Shown here: positions 34,186 to 42,704 of the stretch, piece after piece
Layout of the letters: every line of letters starts with the position of its first letter
Position numbering within the stretch: the first letter of the stretch is position 1
Assembly (NCBI GenBank): GCA_002687175.1
Contig: NYZP01000002.1
Coordinates: 3,668-67,667, forward strand
DNA: 64,000 nt
Reading direction: 5' to 3'
Source of the DNA: Parcubacteria group bacterium
GTDB lineage: Bacteria > Patescibacteria > ABY1 > Buchananbacterales > UBA6539
Translations under genes and position numbers: made by a program
Notes under the pieces: generated by a model
Database searches by the model: none
Told to the model about the DNA's origin: nothing
What the model saw: the letters and a program-made list of their open reading frames with translations, nothing else

Positions 34186-35406
34186 TTAAACAGTAAATTT
34201 TCCGTCCTTATATATTACTTTTTGTTTGCCATTTTTAAGAGTGGCGGTAACAGTTCGTTTAGAGGTGGAAATTATATCAGTATGAACTGAACTGTCATTA
34301 AAGCCCAGTTTTTTCCATTGAGCTTTAGTAGTTTTAGCAATGTTACCGGAATAGGCATCATTGTAAGAAGCGCCTAAAGCAATATGAGTATTACCATATG
34401 GTCCACCAATATTTTCGTCATATAATGTCTCGGCCATGAATTTGGAAATTTTAGAGAAACGTTTATCGGTTAAAGAAAATTCACCAACCTTGTTAGCATT
34501 AGGGGTGTCAATCATATGTTTTAAAACGGCATAATTTTTTTTAGCTTTACTGTTGACTACTTTGCCATTTTTAAATTCTAGTTCAATGCCCGTGATTAAA
34601 TTACCATAACGATATAATGGTTGATCAAATTTAATCCAACCATTAGTGCCCCGCCAATCAGGCGAGGTAAAAATTTCAAAGCTAGGAATGTTGGCCCCGC
34701 GGCCACCAAGGAACCTTCTTTTTTCTCCCAATTTAATATTTAGGTCAACGTCTGGTCCTTTGACATTAATGATGTCAATATTAAGGTTGTTCAACTTGGT
34801 AATAGTTTTTTGAATTTGAGAGGTAACAGCTTTCCATTTTTTAACTGGCGCGCCATCTCGTAAAAAACAGGCTTTAATAATCTCATTCCAATATTCATTT
34901 AAACTCAGTCCAGCCTCTTTGGCCATTTCCGGGGTACCATACAAAGCCAAGGTCCAAGTGAATCTACCTTTGTTTTCCTTATCCCGTCGCCAGTCCATGT
35001 AGGGTTTAAAGGCTTCGCCACGTTTCATTATTTTTTTAGGATCAACGCCTTTGAGGGCTTGTTTGTCTGTTTCGGAAATTATAAAAATAGAGTGATCAAC
35101 TTCATCAATTAATCCACGAAGATATTTTTTTGGGAAAAAAGATAACTGCTGGTCATTAGCATAATAATAAAATTCACGATCATAAGGATGTTTCTTGTCC
35201 GAGTCAGGCCGAAAGTCAGTAATGGCGTGACCACCAGCTTTAAGAATGGCTCGTCGTAAAGCCATTAACATTGGCTTGGCATATTCATAAACAATAACGT
35301 ATACCGTGTCGCCAGGTTTAATCCCCTTGCCACCGTTAAGGGCAAAGTTAACCAGGACGTCAGCATAGTTGTCTAATATTTTTTGAGAGGGGGAATAATT
35401 TTTCAT
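34186..35406 (-). CDS. M29-type metallo-aminopeptidase
   Basis: 406 residues from ATG at 35406. The sequence (YSPSQKILDNYADVLVNFALNGGKGIKPGDTV ... FTWTLALYGTPEMAKEAGLS ... GGPYGNTHIALGASYNDAYSG) matches the thermophilic M29 aminopeptidase family, cytosolic dinuclear metal enzymes that trim peptide N-termini. Conserved glutamate and histidine positions near the C-terminus are present (NTHIALG). A TATAAT lies six bases before the ATG, so the mRNA is probably leaderless. Confidence 0.85.
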   Translation of the reverse strand: MKNYSPSQKILDNYADVLVNFALNGGKGIKPGDTVYVIVYEYAKPMLMALRRAILKAGGHAITDFRPDSDKKHPYDREFYYYANDQQLSFFPKKYLRGLIDEVDHSIFIISETDKQALKGVDPKKIMKRGEAFKPYMDWRRDKENKGRFTWTLALYGTPEMAKEAGLSLNEYWNEIIKACFLRDGAPVKKWKAVTSQIQKTITKLNNLNIDIINVKGPDVDLNIKLGEKRRFLGGRGANIPSFEIFTSPDWRGTNGWIKFDQPLYRYGNLITGIELEFKNGKVVNSKAKKNYAVLKHMIDTPNANKVGEFSLTDKRFSKISKFMAETLYDENIGGPYGNTHIALGASYNDAYSGNIAKTTKAQWKKLGFNDSSVHTDIISTSKRTVTATLKNGKQKVIYKDGKFTV

Positions 35407-35411
35407 GAGTA

Positions 35412-35417
35412 CATTAT
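35412..35417 (-). promoter_or_regulatory. -10 element abutting the aminopeptidase start (leaderless transcript)
   Basis: On the minus strand GCTATAATGTACTCATG: a perfect TATAAT ends six bases before the start codon, placing the transcription start at or next to the ATG. The -35 is weak. Confidence 0.5.
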
Positions 35418-35502
35418 AGCACAACTTTTACAGTGGGTTGACTTTATTAAGTATCTATGTAATACTACCTTTACTTTAGTACCTAGTACTAATAAGGAAA
35501 AG

Positions 35503-35547
35503 TCGTCGCTCGCGGTTCCGGCGAACCACCTTGACTGGCGAGTCAGG
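35503..35547. repeat. GC-rich palindromic element upstream of rpsP
   Basis: Two adjacent small hairpins, GGTTC-CGGC-GAACC and CTTGACT-GGCG-AGTCAGG, in AT-rich surroundings. Same style as the palindromic elements in polA, trmD and near tRNA-Arg. Confidence 0.5.
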
Positions 35548-35596
35548 TAAAATGGAACCATTATTAATTCATTAGGTATTTTTTTATTATAAAATT

Positions 35597-36106
35597 ATGC
35601 TAAAAATACGATTAGCCCGAGTGGGCAAAAAGAAAAAACCTACTTATCGATTCATTGTTTCTGAATCTGCTCGAGATCCTTTTGGTAAAGCCTTAGAAAT
35701 TTTAGGTCACTATAATCCTTTTTCCAAGGTGATTGATGTAAAAAAGGACAGAATTTTACACTGGATATCTAAAGGAGCTCAAGTTTCGCCAACGGTTCAT
35801 AATTTACTTGTTGACCAAAATGTTTTAGAGGGTGATAAAATTAGAGCTTCGAAATCAAAGAAAAAGAAAAAGGGCGGTACTGAAAAATCAGACAAACCTG
35901 CTGAAGGTGAGACTAAGCCAGAAGAATCAAAGGAAGAACCTAAAAAAGAGGAAAAGCCAGAAGAAAAGAAAGAAGAAGCTCCAAAGTTTGTGGAAGCTCC
36001 TGCGGAAACTAAGGACAAGGCAAAGGAAGAAGTTAAGGAAGATAAGGCTGATTCAAAACCTGCAGAGGTTAAGAATAAAGATAAAAAAGAAGATAAAACA
36101 GAGTAG
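35597..36106 (+). CDS. rpsP: 30S ribosomal protein S16 with long charged C-terminal tail
   Basis: S16 core in residues 1-80 or so: MLKIRLARVGKKKKPTYRFIVSES, FGKALEILGHYNPFSK and WISKGAQVSPTVHNLL. The remaining 85 residues are a low-complexity Lys/Glu/Pro tail, doubling the usual length. First gene of rpsP-khpA-trmD, a common ribosome-maturation cluster, though khpA has its own promoter. Very short or absent leader: an AT-rich TATAAA sits immediately upstream. Confidence 0.95.
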   Translation: MLKIRLARVGKKKKPTYRFIVSESARDPFGKALEILGHYNPFSKVIDVKKDRILHWISKGAQVSPTVHNLLVDQNVLEGDKIRASKSKKKKKGGTEKSDKPAEGETKPEESKEEPKKEEKPEEKKEEAPKFVEAPAETKDKAKEEVKEDKADSKPAEVKNKDKKEDKTE

Positions 36107-36111
36107 CAAAC

Positions 36112-36139
36112 TTGACAAATTGATTATTTGTGATATAAT
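36112..36139 (+). promoter_or_regulatory. khpA promoter
   Basis: TTGACA (36112-36117), 16 bases, TATAAT (36134-36139), followed by a leader of about 120 nt that contains a small hairpin (CAACCACTTGGTTG). Confidence 0.75.
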
Positions 36140-36269
36140 GTTTCTATTCCTTGAAAACAGGAATTGGTACCACACTGTTTTTCTAAGCAACCACTTGGTT
36201 GTCTGGGAAGGTCGGCAGTGCTGGTTGTACTGTAAGTAATTTACCCTAACTTTTATAAGTTGAGGTAAT

Positions 36270-36608
36270 ATGGTGGATAGATCTATGGCTGCAAAGCATG
36301 ACGATCAAGAATTTGTCGAATACCTAGTCAGAGCCATCGTTGGCAATCCTGACGACGTAAAGACAGAGAGAGCCGTTGATGAGATGGGAGTATTAATTAC
36401 TCTGCATCTAAACCCAGCTGACATGGGCTATGTCATTGGCCGACAAGGTCAAACAGCTCGTGCTATTCGAACCCTACTTAAGATTGTAGGTGCTAAGAAT
36501 AACGCCCGAGTAAATTTGAAGATCCATGAACCGGAAGGTTCACAGCGACCTTCAAAACCAACTGAAACTCAAGCTGATACTTCAGTTGTTGATGATCTTA
36601 AAATCTAA
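36270..36608 (+). CDS. khpA: KH-domain RNA-binding protein KhpA
   Basis: 112 residues. A single KH domain with GYVIGRQGQTARAIRTLLKIVGAK, where IGRQGQ is the GxxG RNA-binding loop. It forms RNA-binding complexes with KhpB in other bacteria and is regularly found between rpsP and trmD, as here. About 35 residues longer than usual, with polar tails. GAGGTAAT before the ATG serves as SD. Confidence 0.93.
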   Translation: MVDRSMAAKHDDQEFVEYLVRAIVGNPDDVKTERAVDEMGVLITLHLNPADMGYVIGRQGQTARAIRTLLKIVGAKNNARVNLKIHEPEGSQRPSKPTETQADTSVVDDLKI

Positions 36609-36617
36609 CTTAGATTT

Positions 36618-36650
36618 TCAACAAAACCCCGCTACATGAGCGGGGTTTTG
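36618..36650 (+). terminator. khpA terminator
   Basis: AAAACCCCGCT-ACATG-AGCGGGGTTTT followed by T-rich sequence; a strong stem. Confidence 0.9.
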
Positions 36651-36688
36651 TTTTTGATAATTTATATGTATAATTCTTATTAGAGTAT

Positions 36689-37375
36689 ATGAAACAGTTC
36701 GATATTGTAACTATATTTCCAGGTATATTTTCCGCCAAGGGCGGACCCGCCTCTGGCGGGGATTCTTGTTGTTATTTTGACTATGGTATTATGCGACAGG
36801 CTATTAAAAAGAAACTGATTAAAATTAATATTCATGATTTAAGAAAGTCTACCACTGATAAACATCATACTGTTGATGATCGACCTTATGGTGGTGGTCC
36901 CGGTATGATTTTAATGGTTGAACCTATTGTAAAGATGCTTAAGTCAATCAAGAAGAAAAAGAAAACTAGAGTTATCATGTTGGCTCCAGAGGGCAAAAAG
37001 TTTGATCAACGTCAAGCCGAACGTTTGGCCAAATATGATCAGTTGATATTATTGTGTGGGCGCTATGAAGGATTTGATGCTCGAGTAGAAAAGTATATTG
37101 ATGAAAAAGTTTCCATTGGTGATTATGTTTTAGCCGGCGGTGAGTTAGCCGCGATGGTGGTAACCGAAGCCGTGGCTCGACACGTTCCCGGAGTGGTTGG
37201 TCATGAACATGCTTTAGATGACGAGACATTTTCTCATGATTTAGATTATATTGAATATCCGCAGTACAGTCGGCCCGAGAGTTATAAAGGGCAGAAGGTG
37301 CCTAAAATTCTTTTGTCCGGCAATCATGCCGAAATTAAAAAGTGGCGTCAGAGCAAAAGGAAGAAGAGAAAGTGA
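36689..37375 (+). CDS. trmD: tRNA (guanine-N1-)-methyltransferase TrmD
   Basis: Methylates G37 of tRNAs with SAM, preventing frameshifts. 228 residues with the SPOUT trefoil-knot motifs: DDRPYGGGPGMILMVEP, LLCGRYEGFDARVEKYIDEKVSIGDYVLAGGELAAM and LDYIEYPQYSRP. An unusual 14-residue insertion (AKGGPASGGDSCCY) separates IFPGIF from FDYGIMRQA and is encoded by a double-hairpin palindrome. The insertion keeps frame and is N-terminal to the knot, so the enzyme is probably functional. Confidence 0.95.
   Translation: MKQFDIVTIFPGIFSAKGGPASGGDSCCYFDYGIMRQAIKKKLIKINIHDLRKSTTDKHHTVDDRPYGGGPGMILMVEPIVKMLKSIKKKKKTRVIMLAPEGKKFDQRQAERLAKYDQLILLCGRYEGFDARVEKYIDEKVSIGDYVLAGGELAAMVVTEAVARHVPGVVGHEHALDDETFSHDLDYIEYPQYSRPESYKGQKVPKILLSGNHAEIKKWRQSKRKKRK
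36731..36761. repeat. Double-hairpin palindromic element inside trmD
   Basis: TCCGCC-AAG-GGCGGA followed by CCCGCC-TCT-GGCGGG. A close copy with the same layout lies at 40035-40064 downstream of 16S rRNA. It adds in-frame residues to TrmD, like Rickettsia palindromic elements. Confidence 0.75.
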
Positions 37376-37387
37376 ACCTTCTCTATT

Positions 37388-37527
37388 TGTCATTCTGAGC
37401 GAAGCGAAGGATCTCTGAATAACTGACGAGGAGGATTTGTTTCTCAGATGATGATTACAGTATTCGAATGGTCAGAGATCCTTCGACTACGTCACTCTCT
37501 ACGGTCGTGACTCCGCTCAGGATGACA
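37388..37527. repeat. MITE-like inverted repeat downstream of trmD
   Basis: The left end TGTCATTCTGAGCG...AAGGATCTCTGA is mirrored by TCAGAGATCCTTCGA...CCGCTCAGGATGACA. About 140 bp, AT-rich middle, no gene. A partial relative (TGTCATTCTGAACTTGATTC) is present in the T-box leader at 48385-48413. The rest of the gap to 37677 holds a 15-bp direct duplication (ACTTCAGTTGAGTAG, 37615-37645) and nothing else I can identify. Confidence 0.75.
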
Positions 37528-37677
37528 AGGAGTGACGTACAAACCAATAAAAAAACAGCCACTAAATTCGGGGTTGTTTTTATGTACTCTCAGAAGCAAC
37601 AAACGCAATGTTCACGACTTCAGTTGAGTAGACTTCAGTTGAGTAGGAGAAGGAAGGTTTAAAGTTTCCTTCTCCGG

Positions 37678-37884
37678 TTAAAGGTTGCGGATCACGTTGT
37701 AACCGCTGATTATTGCCCAGCGGCACAGACGATAGATACTTCTCATCACCCAAGTGATGAAATTCTCAACCTCCCGAGAGATGAATCGATTGATTCTTTG
37801 TCTCGTTTTTTCCCATCCCATGAAGGAGAGGCAAAAGTTGAGTCCGAAGACTAATACTACGATTGAAAGTACGAGCTCAAGCAT
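37678..37884 (-). CDS. Small membrane protein of unknown function
   Basis: 68 residues: an N-terminal hydrophobic helix (LELVLSIVVLVFGLNFCL) followed by a basic amphipathic region (KTRQRINRFISREVENFITWVMRSIYRLCRW). GAGAGGAAA is correctly spaced before the ATG and a consensus promoter lies upstream, so it is probably real despite its size. No known family. Confidence 0.5.
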   Translation of the reverse strand: MLELVLSIVVLVFGLNFCLSFMGWEKTRQRINRFISREVENFITWVMRSIYRLCRWAIISGYNVIRNL

Positions 37885-37929
37885 TTTATTTCCTCTCTTT
37901 TGATTTTTCTGTTTATTTTGGTTAAATAT

Positions 37930-37958
37930 ACTATATCATATATTATAGATATTGTCAA
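37930..37958 (-). promoter_or_regulatory. Promoter of the 68-residue membrane protein
   Basis: On the minus strand, TTGACA (37953-37958), 17 bases, TATAGT (37930-37935). Confidence 0.65.
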
Positions 37959-38058
37959 GTATAGTAATTGTATTTTCTCTAGTATTAGCTAAAATTTTGA
38001 GCTTTTATTTAAATAATCCCCTGTTTATATAGTGTGACTAAGTAAGTGCTAAAATATC

Positions 38059-38087
38059 TTGACACTACGGTAAAAAGGGTGTAATAT
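38059..38087 (+). promoter_or_regulatory. 16S rRNA promoter
   Basis: TTGACA (38059-38064), 17 bases, TAATAT (38082-38087), about 365 bases upstream of mature 16S. The leader in between holds no gene; it contains one strong hairpin (see next entry) and small stems near 38380. Confidence 0.65.
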
Positions 38088-38177
38088 ATATAGTAGGATA
38101 AATATTAATTTTGAAAACGCGTATAACCACTTCTCAATAACAATATTGCGTTATCCCAACTGAACCAGTTTGGGATG

Positions 38178-38226
38178 AGAAAAAACAGTGGTGTCTAAAG
38201 GACTTTGGATCCCTCTGTTTTTTCTT
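38178..38226 (+). promoter_or_regulatory. Terminator-like hairpin in the rRNA leader
   Basis: AGAAAAAACAG (38178-38188) pairs exactly with CTGTTTTTTCT (38215-38225), giving a stem that ends in a T-run. Resembles an attenuator, which rRNA operons counteract with antitermination; it could also be a processing site. Confidence 0.5.
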
Positions 38227-38453
38227 CTGCTAATATTGACTTAATTTGATGAAAGCCTCGCGGTGACTCAAACTAAGCAAGAAGGAAAAGAACTTTGACA
38301 ACCAAAATGTGACAAAAACCACATATATATTTTCATTAATTCCAATAAATTCAATTCATGTCCTCATGAAAATGGGGATTAAGGTGGCAACTACCTTTCT
38401 ATTTATTAGTTGTAAAATTTTTTAAGAAATTTACTCTGTAAAATTCTTAAATC

Positions 38454-39934
<1,481 letters not shown>

Positions 39935-40034
39935 AGGGAGATATAAGGATGGAGAGCCGGAATTCCGCTCTTCATCACTAGTCGCCATTCTGAGCAATCA
40001 GAGTGAGGGAATTAGTGTAAATATGAATTGGTTT

Positions 40035-40064
40035 TCCGCCAGAGGCGGACCAGCCTCTGGCTGG
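40035..40064. repeat. Double-hairpin palindromic element downstream of 16S
   Basis: TCCGCC-AGA-GGCGGA then CCAGCC-TCT-GGCTGG: same two-hairpin architecture as in trmD (36731-36761), with paired changes that keep both stems. Confidence 0.75.
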
Positions 40065-40091
40065 TTGTCACATTTTGTTTGTTAAATAAAA

Positions 40092-40117
40092 GAACCGTCT
40101 TAACGGCGGTTTTTTTG
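40092..40117 (+). terminator. Terminator after the 16S unit
   Basis: AACCGTC-TTAA-CGGCGGTT followed by TTTTTTG, about 155 bases after the 16S end. It separates 16S from the tRNA genes. Confidence 0.65.
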
Positions 40118-40128
40118 TTTGTTAGTAT

Positions 40129-40157
40129 TGACAAAATTGAGATCCTGTGATAAACAT
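40129..40157 (+). promoter_or_regulatory. Promoter of the orphan gene after 16S
   Basis: TTGACA (40129-40134), 17 bases, TAAACA (40152-40157). The leader to 40266 can form stems (GTTGC/GCAAC, GGCC/GGCC). Confidence 0.55.
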
Positions 40158-40266
40158 AGATTGCCTTTTGTGAGGAAAGGAAAACATGGTGCGTTGCAGT
40201 ACCTTTCAAGTAGATAAATCAGCTAGGCCACTTACGGCCACGCAACACCTCACAGGAGGAAGCACC

Positions 40267-40680
40267 ATGGGAAGCTTCGGCGGCTGGTTAACACCAGGAG
40301 GTGGATCATCAGGCCCTGACCCGCGAGAGCAGGTCGAGCGATCCATCAAAGAGCATGGTTGGGTTTTGGAAGCGGCTCGTGTAGCCTTTAATTCCCAAGA
40401 CCCACTCCATTGCTACTACGGTGAAGACTGCAACCCTGACGAATATCTTGGTTACGCTGAGGAATTTGTCAAAATGTTCGAACTGACAGATGTATATGTC
40501 GATACCATGGAAACGGTACGCGACAGACATCCAATAACTTCTCTGGACTTTGTCCGGGAAATTGTCAGACGAACATTTGGCCCTTGTCAGTTTATCAGGG
40601 GTTGGGTTTCTTCGGAAGACATTGAAAACATCGCTCAGACTTTGGTCAATGGCGGTGTTAAGATGTCAGCTGAAGGATAG
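40267..40680 (+). CDS. Unknown GC-richer orphan between 16S and tRNA genes
   Basis: 137 residues from ATG 40267, seven bases after AGGAGG. An earlier in-frame ATG at 40186 (164 residues) also has an SD (AAAGGA), but the extra part looks like leader sequence. A glycine-rich start (GSFGGWLTPGGGSSGPD) leads into a helical soluble domain (REQVERSIKEHGWVLEAARVAF ... FVKMFELTDVYVDTMETV ... SLDFVREIVRRTFG). No family recognised. It splits what would ordinarily be 16S-tRNA-Ile and is visibly GC-richer than other genes. Confidence 0.6.
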   Translation: MGSFGGWLTPGGGSSGPDPREQVERSIKEHGWVLEAARVAFNSQDPLHCYYGEDCNPDEYLGYAEEFVKMFELTDVYVDTMETVRDRHPITSLDFVREIVRRTFGPCQFIRGWVSSEDIENIAQTLVNGGVKMSAEG

Positions 40681-40728
40681 GAGGATGCCTCCTCCTAACA
40701 TGCAGTCGATGCCCAACCGCATCTCACA

Positions 40729-40768
40729 ACCGCTAGCGTATGTTTTTCGCCAGCGGTTATTTTTTAAA
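40729..40768 (+). terminator. Terminator of the post-16S orphan gene
   Basis: AACCGCTAGCG and CGCCAGCGGTT arms then ATTTTTT. Confidence 0.7.
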
Positions 40769-40774
40769 ATAATA

Positions 40775-40803
40775 TTGACTAAACAGACTTTTATTGTTAT
40801 ATT
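40775..40803 (+). promoter_or_regulatory. Promoter of the tRNA-Ile cluster
   Basis: TTGACT (40775-40780), 17 bases, TATATT (40798-40803), 19 bases before tRNA-Ile. Confidence 0.7.
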
Positions 40804-40822
40804 AGTTTATGTTTAAAATTAA

Positions 40823-40899
40823 GGGCGATTAGCTCAGTTGGTTAGAGCGCGTCACTGATAATGACGAGGTCCGAGGTTCAAATCCTCGATCGCCCACCA
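40823..40899 (+). tRNA. tRNA-Ile (GAU), CCA encoded
   Basis: Full cloverleaf: GGGCGAT acceptor, D arm TAGCTCAGTTGG, anticodon loop CTGATAA (GAU), T loop GTTCAAATC, ATCGCCC and ACCA. The usual rRNA-spacer tRNA, here detached from 16S by an orphan gene with its own terminator and promoter. Confidence 0.97.
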
Positions 40900-40913
40900 T
40901 TATATATTAATAT

Positions 40914-40930
40914 GCCGAGTTAGCTCAGTG
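40914..40930 (+). pseudogene. 5' fragment of a tRNA-Phe copy
   Basis: GCCGAGTTAGCTCAGTG repeats the first 17 bases of the intact tRNA-Phe 42 bases downstream, then diverges. Remnant of a duplication. Confidence 0.75.
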
Positions 40931-40931
40931 A

Positions 40932-41042
40932 GGTCCCAAACCTTCTGGTGAATCGGCCGAGTTAGCTCAGTGGTAGAGCGAAGGACTGAAAATCCTTGCG
41001 TCCCCAGTTCAATTCTGGGACTCGGCACCAGAAGGTTTGGGA
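40932..41042. repeat. 17-bp perfect inverted repeat enclosing tRNA-Phe
   Basis: TCCCAAACCTTCTGGTG (upstream) is the exact complement of CACCAGAAGGTTTGGGA, whose first bases are the tRNA's own CACCA end. In a precursor the arms could extend the acceptor stem and bury the CCA end. Confidence 0.8.
40956..41030 (+). tRNA. tRNA-Phe (GAA), CCA encoded
   Basis: GCCGAGT/ACTCGGC acceptor, anticodon loop CTGAAAA (GAA), T arm CCCAGTTCAATTCTGGG, ACCA. Intact, flanked by partial copies on both sides. Confidence 0.97.
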
Positions 41043-41049
41043 TAAACTC

Positions 41050-41097
41050 CGGACTGAAATTATTGTATCTCAATTCAGTTCCGGGACTTGGTACAAT
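41050..41097 (+). pseudogene. Degenerate 3' part of a tRNA-Phe copy
   Basis: GGACTGAAATTATTG...CAGTTCCGGGACTTGGTACA follows the tRNA-Phe anticodon arm to 3' end with many substitutions. Confidence 0.55.
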
Positions 41098-41127
41098 ATT
41101 TCTCTCCTAACGGAGTGAAAACATTGG

Positions 41128-41204
41128 CGGGGTGTGGCGCAGTTGGCTAGCGCGCGTCGTTTGGGACGATGAGGTCGTGGGTTCGAGTCCCACCACCCCG
41201 ACCA
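41128..41204 (+). tRNA. tRNA-Pro (UGG), CCA encoded
   Basis: CGGGGTG/CACCCCG acceptor, anticodon loop TTTGGGA (UGG), T arm GTGGGTTCGAGTCCCAC, ACCA. Confidence 0.97.
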
Positions 41205-41207
41205 TCA

Positions 41208-41599
41208 CAACATAGCGTATTTATTATTGTTTGGACAGTATTAAAATTGTCATCCCTGCGAAAGCAGGGATCCAGAAACGCTATGATGACCTATTACGTT
41301 TATATACTTGCCAGTAAAAGAAATGGAACGCTCTATGTTGGTGTTACTAATGACTTGGCAAGAAGGGCCTATGAGCATAGAGCAGGCTTAATTAAAGGTT
41401 TTACAAAAAAATACGGGGTTAAGGTGCTAGTTTATTTTGAAGAGTTTGACGATATTGGTTTTGCAATTCAGAGGGAGAGAAATTTAAAAAAATGGAAACG
41501 TGACTGGAAATTAAATCTAATTGAGAGTTCTAATCCGGACTGGGAAGATTTATACTTTGAATTAGATTAATACTGGATCCCTGCTTTCGCAGGGATGAC
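41208..41599 (+). mobile_element. Cassette B: GIY-YIG unit with 27-bp perfect inverted repeats, between tRNAs
   Basis: A 27-bp repeat at 41249-41275 (core CATCCCTGCGAAAGCAGGGA, itself a hairpin) recurs as an exact complement at 41573-41599, right after the gene's stop. The shared leader arms are CAACATAGCGT (41208-41218) and AAACGCTATG (41276-41285); in this copy the left boundary repeat lies inside the leader loop. It sits between tRNA-Pro and tRNA-Gly. Confidence 0.65.
41283..41570 (+). CDS. Single-domain GIY-YIG endonuclease family protein
   Basis: 95 residues starting MMTYYVYILASKRNGTLYVGVTNDLARRAYEH: the YVYI and LYVGVT strands and ARR match the GIY-YIG core, followed by GLIKGFTKKYGVKVLVYFEEFDD (conserved glutamate) and ERNLKKWKRDWKLNLIE. 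Stand-alone UPF0213/YhbQ-type members are of uncertain function; some nick DNA. Start at 41283, inside the right arm of the leader repeat. Bounded by exact inverted repeats, so it may act on its own ends. Confidence 0.88.
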   Translation: MMTYYVYILASKRNGTLYVGVTNDLARRAYEHRAGLIKGFTKKYGVKVLVYFEEFDDIGFAIQRERNLKKWKRDWKLNLIESSNPDWEDLYFELD

Positions 41600-41609
41600 A
41601 GAAAAGTGT

Positions 41610-41684
41610 GCGGGTATAGTATAGTGGCTATTATGTCAGGTTTCCAACCTGAAGAGGCGGGTTCGATTCCCGCTACCCGCTCCA
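41610..41684 (+). tRNA. tRNA-Gly (UCC), CCA encoded
   Basis: GCGGGTA/TACCCGC acceptor, anticodon loop TTTCCAA (UCC), T arm CGGGTTCGATTCCCG, TCCA. Confidence 0.97.
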
Positions 41685-41783
41685 AGAGTAAATCGCCTTC
41701 AGGCCCGCTTAGTCGCGAGACTAGCGGTTTTTTGATATAATTCAATCAGCAAAAATTCTAAAAAAGAAAGTAGCAACTAAAGC

Positions 41784-42704
41784 ATGAATGATAAGATAAT
41801 CTTCGTAATAGGTCATCCTAGGTCGGGCACAACTTTATTAAATAAGGTGTTGTTAGCCCATCCTAAAATTAACTTTATTACTTTTGAGTTTAACGATTTA
41901 TCTTATTTTTACTTTAATCAACATTTATATGAAAAATATGGTAAAGAAAAATATTTAATGATGACTAAAGATTTTTTTAAACATCCTTGGATTCAACTAT
42001 CTTTGATTCAACAACCAGTAGAAAGCATCAAGACAAGTAATATCAATACAAATAATTTTCAACAGTTCGTCCATAGTTTTTTAAATGAATTTAGACTTCC
42101 AAAAGATAACAATCTAATTGGCATAAAGATATCTGATAATATTACCAATAATGTTTCGATGATCGCTCAAATTTTTAAGGATGCTCACTGTGTTCATATT
42201 ATTCGTGATCCACGGGATATTTTTCTTTCAACGAAAAAAAACTTTGGAACAGTCAGCCCTTTTTATGGAGGAAAATCTTGGGCGGAAAATGTCAGCCAGA
42301 TTATGTCACTTAAGAATGAGTTGAAGCATTATTATGAATTACGATACGAACAATTTGTGACTAATTCAAAAGAAGAGTTAGAAAAACTGTGCTCTTTTTT
42401 AGGGGTAGATTTTGATAATCAAATGTTAGAGTTTTATAAAAAAATAATTAATCCTTCTAAGTCTCATTCTCTCCTGACAAAAAAAATTGTTACTAATAAT
42501 TTTAACAAATGGCAAACAAATCTTAGTGATAAAAAGTTGGAATTACTCTATGCTGGAGCCGGTGCCAAGATTTTTCAGCTTGGATATTCTGACAAAGAAC
42601 ATAATAGCAGAATAAGTTTCTTGGAAAGATTAAAGGAATTTATTTTGGAGAAAAGCAGATTGTCAGTGCCGCTGGTTTTAGTCCGGCAGAGTTTGCCCAG
42701 GTAA
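41784..42704 (+). CDS. Sulfotransferase family protein, fused to foreign sequence at its 3' end
   Basis: 306 residues. The PAPS-binding motifs are clear: IGHPRSGTTLLNKVL (5'-phosphosulfate loop) and HIIRDPRDIFLST (3'-phosphate site). AT-rich like the core genes. The last 15 residues or so (SRLSVPLVLVRQSLPR) are read out of frame from a GC-richer pyrD remnant, so the native C-terminus is missing or altered. Acceptor substrate unknown; a cell-surface glycan is plausible. Confidence 0.85.
   Translation: MNDKIIFVIGHPRSGTTLLNKVLLAHPKINFITFEFNDLSYFYFNQHLYEKYGKEKYLMMTKDFFKHPWIQLSLIQQPVESIKTSNINTNNFQQFVHSFLNEFRLPKDNNLIGIKISDNITNNVSMIAQIFKDAHCVHIIRDPRDIFLSTKKNFGTVSPFYGGKSWAENVSQIMSLKNELKHYYELRYEQFVTNSKEELEKLCSFLGVDFDNQMLEFYKKIINPSKSHSLLTKKIVTNNFNKWQTNLSDKKLELLYAGAGAKIFQLGYSDKEHNSRISFLERLKEFILEKSRLSVPLVLVRQSLPR

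Noticed and set aside
35836..36106. S16 tail as a separate gene or frameshift artefact
   Set aside because: Frame is continuous and charged tails are common on CPR ribosomal proteins.
35832..36239. 135-codon ORF overlapping rpsP
   Set aside because: Frame-shifted reading of the low-complexity Lys/Glu tail of S16.
37468..37662. 64-codon ORF downstream of trmD
   Set aside because: Lies within the MITE-like inverted repeat and a direct duplication; no SD and no protein-like pattern.
40186..40266. Earlier start for the orphan after 16S
   Set aside because: It has a moderate SD, but the residues look like leader sequence and AGGAGG precedes the later ATG; kept only as an alternative.
41169..41282. 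N-terminal extension of the GIY-YIG gene into tRNA-Pro
   Set aside because: The upstream residues are encoded by the tRNA and repeat sequence; the domain begins at MTYYVYI.
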